A program made the position numbers and the translations under genes. From contig JAFTCS010000117.1 of assembly GCA_017454565.1 (NCBI GenBank), positions 1 to 10,622 of the forward strand: a stretch of DNA of 10,622 bases. Reading direction: 5' to 3'. The DNA is from Clostridia bacterium (lineage in GTDB: Bacteria > Bacillota > Clostridia > Oscillospirales > Acutalibacteraceae). The notes beneath the pieces were generated by a model that had not been told where the DNA came from, ran no database searches, and worked only from the letters and a program-made list of their open reading frames with translations. Below, one piece after another: positions 5,261 through 10,622 of this stretch (positions are counted from its first letter, which is position 1; each line of letters opens with the position of its first letter).

Positions 5261-6139
5261 TCAGTTGCTTGTGATGGGCGAGTACATTTCGGGGCGGCGG
5301 TCGCGGAAGAGACCCCAGCTCATTCTCAGCTCGTATGCTGCGTCCAGATCAAGCTCTGCGGAGATAACGCACTGGCTTGTGCGGTCGGCCTCAGCGACAA
5401 GCCCGCCGGTGGGGTCTGTGATGAACGATGAACCATAGAAACACAGGCTGGACTCCTGATTGTTATTGTCGGGCGACGGAAAAACATGCTCGGTGCCAAT
5501 ACGGTTGGCGGCAATAACAGGCACCACGTTTGAAGCGGCATGACCCTGCATGCACCTTCTCCAGTGGGGCATGCTGTCCACATCAAGAATAGGTTCGGAA
5601 CCTATGGCGGTGGGGTAGAGGATCATATCCGCGCCCATGAGAGCCATGCAGCGGGCGCTTTCAGGGAACCACTGGTCCCAGCATATTCCCACGCCTATAT
5701 TTCCGAAGCGGGTGTTCCATACCCTGAAACCGGTGTTGCCGGGCGTAAAGTAAAATTTCTCCTGATAAAACTGGTCGTCGGGAATGTGCGTTTTGCGGTA
5801 TACCCCAAGTATTGAACCGTCTGCGTCTATCATGGCGACGCTGTTGTAGGTGTTGTTTTTGTCCCGTTCAAAAAAGCTTATCGGTACCGCGACACCAAGC
5901 TCTTTGCACACGGTAGAGAACCTCTTCACTGCAAGATTCTCATTAAGCGGTCGTGCAAGCTTGTAATAGTCATAGTCGCGCTGCTGACAGAAATACCGTG
6001 TCTCAAAAAGCTCCGGCAAAAGAATTACATTCGCGCCCTCGCCTGCGGCTTTCCTTACCAGATATTCAGCGTTGAAAATATTGTCCTCAATTTTGCAGCC
6101 CATAGCCATCTGGACGGCTGCGACCTTTACCTTTCTCAT
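5261..6139 (-). CDS. aguB: N-carbamoylputrescine amidase
   Basis: This cytoplasmic nitrilase-superfamily hydrolase converts N-carbamoylputrescine to putrescine, CO2 and ammonia, the last step of the agmatine route to polyamines. The 292-residue length fits the family. The catalytic triad is visible: Glu43 in LLPELFE, Lys116 in YRKTHIPDD, and Cys153 in GVGICWDQWFPE. The substrate assignment rests on close resemblance to plant and bacterial AguB (for example YPTAIGSEP and PHWRRCMQGHAASN) and on aguA lying directly upstream. The ATG at 6139 follows an AGGAGG (6146-6151) that overlaps the end of aguA. The two genes are 2 nt apart and probably translationally coupled. No GC-rich terminator is seen after the stop, so transcripts may continue toward the BIG2 surface gene. 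Confidence 0.95.
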   Translation of the reverse strand: MRKVKVAAVQMAMGCKIEDNIFNAEYLVRKAAGEGANVILLPELFETRYFCQQRDYDYYKLARPLNENLAVKRFSTVCKELGVAVPISFFERDKNNTYNSVAMIDADGSILGVYRKTHIPDDQFYQEKFYFTPGNTGFRVWNTRFGNIGVGICWDQWFPESARCMALMGADMILYPTAIGSEPILDVDSMPHWRRCMQGHAASNVVPVIAANRIGTEHVFPSPDNNNQESSLCFYGSSFITDPTGGLVAEADRTSQCVISAELDLDAAYELRMSWGLFRDRRPEMYSPITSN

Positions 6140-6141
6140 AG

Positions 6142-7254
6142 TTATCCTCCTGTTCTGAATCTGTCTGCCATAGGTATCTGCTGTGTTATGCAGTGGATGT
6201 TTCCGCCGCCTATCAGTATGTCTCTGGCATATACGCCCGTAACCGTTCTTGTGGAGAAAAGCCGGCTCAGAATATCTATAGCATGCTTATCGTTATCGTC
6301 CCCGAACTGCGGTACGATCACATGTCCGTTTGAAATATAAAAGTTTACGTATGAAGCCGCCAGTCTTTCGCCCGGAGTGCGTGTAGGCTCGCCGTTCATG
6401 TCGTCAAGACCCGCACATTCCTCTGCGGTAATGGTCACGGGCTTTGGCAGGGGCAGCTTGTGTACGGTTATTTTGCGACCCTTTGCATCTGCTGCGTTTT
6501 CAAGATAATCAAGGCAGCGCTTCGACATTTCGTACTGAGGGTCGTTTCTGTCGTCCGTCCAGGCAAGCACGACATTTGCAGGGGACGTAAAGGCGCATAT
6601 ATTGTCAACGTGCTCGTTTGTTTCGTCGTTGTATATACCGCAGGGCAGCCACAGCACCTTTTCGGCGCCAAGATACGCTTTTAGTTCGGTTTCGATCTCA
6701 TCCCTGCTCATTTCCGGATTGCGGCCTTTGCTCAGCAGACAGGCTTCAGTGGTCATTACGGTGCCTTCTCCGTCGGAGTGTATTGAGCCGCCCTCAAGAA
6801 TGAAGCTGCGTTTGTCGTAGGTGTCAATGTCCATAGAGTCACAGAGCTTTCTTGCCATTTTGTTGTCCTTGTCCCAGGGAAAATACAGACCGTCAGTCAG
6901 ACCTCCCCATGCGTTGAAGCCCCAGTCTATGCCGCGTATTTCACTGCCGTTTGTCACAAAGGTGGGTGCAACGTCTCTTGCCCAGGAATCGTCCGACTCC
7001 ATCTCCAGCACTCTTACGCTTTCAGGCAGCATAAAGCGGGCGGAATCGTAGTCGTCGTACCTTGCGCAGACTATCATTTTCTCACTGCGGGAGATTATCC
7101 CGATTATCTCGGCAAAAGCCTTTCGGGCAGCGTAGGCGCCGTTCTGCCATGAATCCCTGCGGTGAGGAAAGATCATAATGCAGCCATAGTGCCTGTCAAA
7201 CTCTGCGGGCATGTGAAAGCCGTCGTCGCGGGGTCTGGTGTGTAGTATCTTCAT
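6142..7254 (-). CDS. aguA: Agmatine deiminase (agmatine iminohydrolase)
   Basis: This enzyme hydrolyses agmatine to N-carbamoylputrescine and ammonia, feeding the amidase encoded just downstream. It belongs to the guanidine-modifying (PPAD-type) fold. With the start at 7254 it has 370 residues, normal for the family. Visible signatures are DGFHMPAEF (11-19), SDDSWARD (87-94), LEGGSIHSDG (153-162), the His motif NDETNEHVDN (209-218, His215), and GGGNIHCITQQIP (349-361) with the nucleophile Cys355. The start at 7254 is preferred because AAAAGG (7264-7269) is 9 nt upstream. An in-frame TTG at 7296 lies inside the -10 box and has no ribosome binding site. The operon is aguA then aguB without an agmatine-putrescine antiporter, which favours polyamine synthesis over energy-yielding agmatine catabolism. 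Confidence 0.96.
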   Translation of the reverse strand: MKILHTRPRDDGFHMPAEFDRHYGCIMIFPHRRDSWQNGAYAARKAFAEIIGIISRSEKMIVCARYDDYDSARFMLPESVRVLEMESDDSWARDVAPTFVTNGSEIRGIDWGFNAWGGLTDGLYFPWDKDNKMARKLCDSMDIDTYDKRSFILEGGSIHSDGEGTVMTTEACLLSKGRNPEMSRDEIETELKAYLGAEKVLWLPCGIYNDETNEHVDNICAFTSPANVVLAWTDDRNDPQYEMSKRCLDYLENAADAKGRKITVHKLPLPKPVTITAEECAGLDDMNGEPTRTPGERLAASYVNFYISNGHVIVPQFGDDNDKHAIDILSRLFSTRTVTGVYARDILIGGGNIHCITQQIPMADRFRTGG

Positions 7255-7295
7255 GGGATCATTCCTTTTATGTTTTAAATATTTTTTACAAAACA

Positions 7296-7324
7296 ATTAT
7301 ATCATAAGGCTGATTTTTTTTCTA
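7296..7324 (-). promoter_or_regulatory. Probable extended -10 promoter of aguAB
   Basis: On the minus strand TATAAT (7296-7301) is preceded by TG plus one base (7302-7304), an extended -10. At 17 nt spacing the -35 position reads TAGAAA, 4 of 6 consensus bases. Transcription would start near 7289, giving a leader of about 35 nt to the start at 7254. Confidence 0.5.
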
Positions 7325-7344
7325 TATAAAAATGCAAAGCTGTC

Positions 7345-7372
7345 TTGAAATTGCAGAATAATGTAGTATAAT
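7345..7372 (+). promoter_or_regulatory. Sigma-A promoter of the small acidic protein gene
   Basis: TTGAAA (7345-7350) and TATAAT (7367-7372) are separated by 16 nt. It diverges from the aguAB promoter within the same 130-bp intergenic region. The leader is about 48 nt. Confidence 0.7.
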
Positions 7373-7426
7373 GTAAATCGGTGGGTCAAAAATCAGACAC
7401 GGTAATGCGGCAAAGGAGCTGAAGAA

Positions 7427-7684
7427 ATGAAAAGGTCTGACAACATCAACGATATCATCAGTGAGTTTGATTTCGATTCTTTCGCTGACGAAATGGACAT
7501 TCTCTTCGGGGATCGTTTTGGTGCGGCAAGCGTAGTGAACAATCATATCAGCACCAACAAGACAAGGTACAGCGAGTCGGTCTTTACGCCGCAGATGGTC
7601 GAGAATGAGGACGAGGTAAAGGAAGCCAACGATATGGGGCACATCCTTTCCGGTTACAAAAACACATGCAAGACGCTGCACTGA
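7427..7684 (+). CDS. Small acidic protein of unknown function
   Basis: I do not recognise this 85-residue protein. It is predicted cytoplasmic, with no signal peptide or membrane segment. The first 30 residues are markedly acidic (ISEFDFDSFADEMD around 11-24), and a second acidic patch, VENEDEVKEAND, lies at 58-69. A single Cys is at 81. Coding status is supported by a good promoter, AAGGAG (7413-7418) 8 nt before the ATG, and a hairpin shortly after the stop, so it looks like a complete monocistronic gene. Nothing links it functionally to its divergent neighbour aguAB or to the GH13 gene downstream. Function unknown. Confidence 0.75.
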   Translation: MKRSDNINDIISEFDFDSFADEMDILFGDRFGAASVVNNHISTNKTRYSESVFTPQMVENEDEVKEANDMGHILSGYKNTCKTLH

Positions 7685-7722
7685 GAAAACTTCAGAAATA
7701 AAACGATCATACATGTATTGTC

Positions 7723-7750
7723 ATCCCTCCGAGATTTGTTTCGGAGGGAT
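7723..7750 (+). terminator. Hairpin terminator of the small protein gene
   Basis: ATCCCTCCGA (7723-7732) pairs perfectly with TCGGAGGGAT (7741-7750) around an 8-nt loop. The tail CTTATGTTGT is only moderately T-rich, so termination may be incomplete. Confidence 0.7.
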
Positions 7751-7780
7751 CTTATGTTGTGCGGAGAATTTTTGGCTGAC

Positions 7781-7860
7781 ATGAACCTGAATCCGTCGGA
7801 GACCCGCGCCCCCCGAAAACGCTGTTTATCCTTTTCAGAGTTTCACGGATTCAGGTTAAT
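7781..7860. repeat. Inverted-repeat element containing a remnant of the dispersed repeat
   Basis: AACCTGAATCCGT (7784-7796) and ACGGATTCAGGTT (7845-7857) are perfect 13-bp inverted repeats around 48 bp. Just inside the left arm, the reverse complement of about 7796-7817 matches the repeat core (compare 4201-4220) at 17 of 20 bases, centred on GCGGGTCTCCG. It is non-coding. It may be a decayed or chimeric member of the repeat family. Confidence 0.55.
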
Positions 7861-7892
7861 AATAGTATAAAGATACACTATTGTAATAATTG

Positions 7893-7911
7893 ACAAAAAA
7901 CTTGTTTTTGT
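7893..7911. promoter_or_regulatory. Palindrome upstream of the GH13 promoter
   Basis: ACAAAAA and TTTTTGT flank a 5-nt centre immediately upstream of the -35 box. The position and symmetry fit an operator for a dimeric regulator, but an AT-rich palindrome can also arise by chance. No cre-type sequence is seen near it. Confidence 0.3.
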
Positions 7912-7913
7912 TC

Positions 7914-7942
7914 TTGCACATTATGTAGAACTGTGCTATAAT
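7914..7942 (+). promoter_or_regulatory. Extended -10 promoter of the GH13 gene
   Basis: TTGCAC (7914-7919) and TATAAT (7937-7942) are 17 nt apart, and TG plus one base precedes the -10. The start would be near 7949, giving a leader of about 53 nt. Confidence 0.85.
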
Positions 7943-8001
7943 TGAAAAGCTGCCAAAAGGCACATAAATCACACCTGTTTTGAAAGGAAAGAACTAAAGA
8001 A

Positions 8002-9660
8002 ATGTATTGGGTAAACGAATCTGTTTTTTATCACATCTATCCGCTGGGCTTCTGCGGCGCACCGAGGGTTAATGACGGCAAGCTTGAGTACCGTCTTGAT
8101 AAGGTGATCGACTTCATACCTCACCTGAAAAAGATGAACGTAAATGCCGTTTACTTCGGACCTGTTTTCAAGTCCACAACCCACGGATATGATACCAACG
8201 ATTATTACAATATAGATAACCGTCTGGGCGACAACGAGAGCTTTGCGCGTATCTGTCAGGCACTTCACGACAACGGTATCAAGGTCGTGCTTGACGGTGT
8301 GTTCAATCATGTAGGACGCGGCTTCTGGGCGTTTGAGGACGTGAGGAAGAACTGTCAGGGTTCGCCCTACTGCTCATGGTTCCAGAATCTCAACTTCGGC
8401 GGAAACAGCCCATGGGGCGATCCTTTCTGGTATGAGGGCTGGGAAGGCAATTACGACCTTGTAAAGCTGAATCTCAGGCACCCTGATGTCAAGAAGCACA
8501 TATTTGACGCAGTAGCCATGTGGATGGACAAGTTCAAAATAGACGGTCTGCGTCTGGACGTTGCCTACTGCATGGATCAGGATTTCCTCAGAGAGCTGAA
8601 GCATTTCTGCAAGAACAGGGACAGTCAGTTTTGGCTCATGGGCGAGATCATCCACGGCGACTATGCGCGTCTTGCAAATCCTGACCTGCTGGATTCCTGC
8701 ACAAACTACGAGTGCTACAAGGGTATATATTCGTCTCACAACGACCACAATTATTTTGAGATCGCACATTCTCTGAACCGTCAGTTTGCCAACGGCGGAA
8801 TATACCACAACATATACACCTACAACTTTGTTGATAACCATGACGTGAACCGTCTGGCAAGCACACTGAGAGACCCTGCTCACGGAAAGAACGCTTTTTC
8901 TGTGCTGTATTTCATGCCTGGTGTTCCCTCCGTTTATTACGGCAGCGAATGGGGCATAAAGGGTCAGAAAAACCGTACGGAGTATGATTATCCGCTGCGC
9001 CCCTGTGTGAACGTCAGCGATATAGAAGAAAATGAACTGTTCCGTCACGTATGCCGTCTGGGAGCTGTGAGAAGAAAATATAAGGCTCTGAAATACGGCA
9101 CTTTTATGAACACGGTTATCCGCAACGAGCAGCTTGTGTTCAAGCGCAAATTTGAGGACGAGACAATTTATATTGCCCTGAACCTCAGCGACAAGGACTT
9201 TGATATGGGCTTCAATACCGACGGCGGCAGCAAGCTTTATGATGTGTTTGACGGCAAGACCGTTTATGACGTAAACGGAAATTATGCGAATATAACCATT
9301 CCGGCTTACGGCACAAGGGTGCTGCTGCTTACTGACGGAGCAAAGCCGGAGTATCCGGATGCAGGTGAAGAGGGTGAATTTGCTCCTGAGGAACCGGCAG
9401 CAGTACAGCAGGAGCAGGCTCCGGCTCAGGAGGAGAGAAAGCCTCTGCCGCCGGTGGGCGCACCCGGAAAGTACCGTCATTTCAAGGGCGGAGAGTATGA
9501 GTTTATCTGTCTTGCAAAGGACAGCGAGACTTCGGAAGAGCTTGTGATTTACAAGGCCCTTTACGGCGATCAGAAGATATGGGCAAGACCCTCGGCTATA
9601 TTCTATCAGTATGTCGATGTGGACGGCAGGGAAGTGCCCAGATTTGAAAAAATAGACTGA
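8002..9660 (+). CDS. Cytoplasmic GH13 alpha-glucan hydrolase fused to a DUF1653 domain
   Basis: This is a predicted intracellular alpha-amylase-family enzyme acting on maltodextrins or cyclodextrins, most like cyclomaltodextrinase/neopullulanase-type GH13 but lacking their N-terminal domain. It has 552 residues and no signal peptide. The four GH13 regions are present: DGVFNHVG (98-105), GLRLDVAY (182-189) with nucleophile Asp186, GEIIHGD (214-220) with acid/base Glu215, and FVDNHD (276-281) with Asp281. A C-terminal beta domain runs to about 445. A Pro/Glu/Gln linker (447-489) leads to residues 490-550, which read as a DUF1653 domain (YRHFKGGEYE, ALYGDQKIWARP, DGREVPRFEKI). DUF1653 is usually a small stand-alone protein, so this fusion is unusual. 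AAAGGA (7983-7988) lies 13 nt before the ATG, a slightly long spacing. The exact substrate is not determined by sequence. Confidence 0.93.
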   Translation: MYWVNESVFYHIYPLGFCGAPRVNDGKLEYRLDKVIDFIPHLKKMNVNAVYFGPVFKSTTHGYDTNDYYNIDNRLGDNESFARICQALHDNGIKVVLDGVFNHVGRGFWAFEDVRKNCQGSPYCSWFQNLNFGGNSPWGDPFWYEGWEGNYDLVKLNLRHPDVKKHIFDAVAMWMDKFKIDGLRLDVAYCMDQDFLRELKHFCKNRDSQFWLMGEIIHGDYARLANPDLLDSCTNYECYKGIYSSHNDHNYFEIAHSLNRQFANGGIYHNIYTYNFVDNHDVNRLASTLRDPAHGKNAFSVLYFMPGVPSVYYGSEWGIKGQKNRTEYDYPLRPCVNVSDIEENELFRHVCRLGAVRRKYKALKYGTFMNTVIRNEQLVFKRKFEDETIYIALNLSDKDFDMGFNTDGGSKLYDVFDGKTVYDVNGNYANITIPAYGTRVLLLTDGAKPEYPDAGEEGEFAPEEPAAVQQEQAPAQEERKPLPPVGAPGKYRHFKGGEYEFICLAKDSETSEELVIYKALYGDQKIWARPSAIFYQYVDVDGREVPRFEKID

Positions 9661-9686
9661 CGCACAGTAGCATCAGCAGCAGATTT

Positions 9687-9730
9687 GCACCGGTCAACAT
9701 GCAGTTAATGCATCTTGACCGGTGCTTTCT
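9687..9730 (+). terminator. Terminator-like hairpin after the GH13 gene
   Basis: GCACCGGTCAA (9687-9697) pairs perfectly with TTGACCGGTGC (9715-9725). ATGCA/TGCAT extends it inward past one mismatch, leaving a GTTAA loop. The tail TTTCT is short. Confidence 0.75.
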
Positions 9731-9750
9731 GCATCTTACCTGTAAAGATA

Positions 9751-9779
9751 TTGTCAAGTGAAAATCTGCATGATATTAT
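9751..9779 (+). promoter_or_regulatory. Probable promoter of the CPBP protease gene
   Basis: TTGTCA (9751-9756) and TATTAT (9774-9779) are 17 nt apart, with TG plus one base before the -10. A second TATAAT at 9777-9782 overlaps at a less suitable 20-nt spacing. The leader would be about 90 nt. Confidence 0.6.
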
Positions 9780-9876
9780 AATAAAGCCATCAAATGACAG
9801 AGGAAAAAACACTTCACAGTCATTGAGAAAAACCATACGCACACAGGACAATGTGATCATCAGGGAGGAACAAACA

Positions 9877-10622
9877 ATGAAAAAACTGTTCGACAAAAGT
9901 GAGCTTATTTTTGCTATTGCGCTTATCGTAGTGTATGTGGTCGGTTCAAGCCTTGTGCAGAGGATCTCGGCGGCCATAGGAATGAGGTTTGTGGCAGAGC
10001 TTGCGTTTGATCTGCTTCTCTCGGTCGTAATCATTGTGTTCGTAAAGAAGAACGGCCTTATGAAGCATATAGGTCTGTGCAAGTCGTCAGTGTCATTCGG
10101 CAAAATGCTGTTTTACGTTCCGCTTGTTCTTATTGCCTGCACGCAAATGTTCTTCGGAGCCGGTACTGATTTTTCAGTTATGGAGCTTGTTTTCCGTACG
10201 CTGATGATGTTCTGTGTAGGTTTCCTTGAGGAAATTATCTTCCGCGGCTTCCTGTTCAGGGGTATCGCAAAGGACAATGTAAAGGAAGCAATCATTATTT
10301 CATCGGTGACTTTCGGTATCGGACATATAGTCAACCTGTTCAACGGCTATGATATCCTTAAAAATGTTATCCAGATCGTTTTTGCTGTAGCAGTAGGCTT
10401 CATGCTTGTATTCATCGTTGTACGCACAGGCAGCCTTATCGCCTGCATAGTGTTCCATGCATTGGTCAATTCTCTTTCGGCTGTATCTGACAGTCATTTC
10501 CTTGTGGAGGCTGTCGGCAGCGCGAAGACAGCAAGCATTATTACAGCAGCTATCGGTGTTGCAATTGCAATTGCCTATACAATATATGTGGTCAAGGCTC
10601 TTCCCAAAAGAGAGCTTGCAGA
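9877..10622 (+). CDS. CPBP-family intramembrane glutamic protease, 3' end outside window
   Basis: This is a polytopic membrane protein of the CAAX-protease/bacteriocin-processing (CPBP, Abi) family. The 248 residues visible run off the right edge without a stop. Hydrophobic segments occur near 10-27, 42-57, 76-93, 105-117, 137-152, 163-182, 186-203 and 219-239. The three conserved motifs are intact: EEIIFR (118-123, the EExxxR motif), FGIGH (146-150, FxxxH), and HALVN (194-198). The Glu pair and His residues form the membrane-embedded active site in characterised relatives such as Rce1. GGGAGG (9863-9868) lies 8 nt before the ATG. Bacterial members process or protect against small peptides or cleave anti-sigma factors, but no bacteriocin or prenylated substrate gene is seen here. 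The substrate is unknown. Confidence 0.92.
   Translation, partial: MKKLFDKSELIFAIALIVVYVVGSSLVQRISAAIGMRFVAELAFDLLLSVVIIVFVKKNGLMKHIGLCKSSVSFGKMLFYVPLVLIACTQMFFGAGTDFSVMELVFRTLMMFCVGFLEEIIFRGFLFRGIAKDNVKEAIIISSVTFGIGHIVNLFNGYDILKNVIQIVFAVAVGFMLVFIVVRTGSLIACIVFHALVNSLSAVSDSHFLVEAVGSAKTASIITAAIGVAIAIAYTIYVVKALPKRELA

Noticed and set aside
7255..7296. Upstream TTG start for aguA adding 14 residues
   Set aside because: The TTG overlaps the likely -10 box TATAAT, while the ATG at 7254 has AAAAGG at the right distance.
8374..9480. 368-codon minus-strand open frame
   Set aside because: It lies entirely antisense to the GH13 catalytic domain, whose conserved motifs prove the plus-strand frame.
9794..9826. 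Ten-codon open frame in the leader of the CPBP gene, a possible leader peptide
   Set aside because: There is no ribosome binding site, no regulatory codon run and no attenuator structure next to it.

Overview
The window looks like chromosomal DNA from a low-to-mid GC Gram-positive Clostridia, most likely a gut Ruminococcus-type organism (Oscillospiraceae). This is inference. It rests on strong AAGGAG-type ribosome binding sites, short sigma-A promoters, a lipoprotein with a Ser/Glu-rich linker, BIG2-domain surface proteins, a sortase-like C-terminus, an intracellular GH13 enzyme, and the wording of the housekeeping proteins. No tRNA, rRNA, CRISPR array, phage gene or transposase gene is visible.

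Layout, left to right. (1) prs, PRPP synthetase (+, 123-1082), ends in a clear terminator. (2) A 440-bp non-coding stretch holds a long perfect hairpin and copy A of a structured dispersed repeat, and ends in the galE promoter. (3) galE (+, 1524-2534) is followed by two consecutive large inverted repeats. (4) A surface lipoprotein (+, 2694-4088) carries a lipobox, an ESS-rich linker, a BIG2 domain and an SGNH esterase domain. Its signal peptide can only be translated from a non-canonical start, best read as ATT. (5) A terminator is followed by a 202-bp element with imperfect terminal inverted repeats that contains copy B of the dispersed repeat in opposite orientation. (6) A convergent BIG2 surface protein with a sortase-like tail (-, 4343-5020) is preceded by two copies of a 40-bp promoter-like module exactly 87 bp apart. 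(7) aguA-aguB (-, 7254-5261) form a translationally coupled pair converting agmatine to putrescine. (8) A small acidic protein of unknown function (+, 7427-7684). (9) A 317-bp gap holds a terminator, a third inverted-repeat element with a remnant of the dispersed repeat, and an extended -10 promoter. (10) A cytoplasmic GH13 alpha-glucan enzyme is fused to a C-terminal DUF1653 domain (+, 8002-9660). (11) A CPBP-family intramembrane protease (+, from 9877) runs off the right edge.

The genes do not form one pathway. prs, galE and aguAB are ordinary metabolism, and the two convergent BIG2 proteins belong to the cell envelope. The less ordinary points are the ATT start, the GH13-DUF1653 fusion, the dispersed structured repeat with its MITE-like carrier, the duplicated promoter module, and an SGNH domain lacking the usual Asp before its catalytic His. 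I did not see a multi-gene undescribed system.
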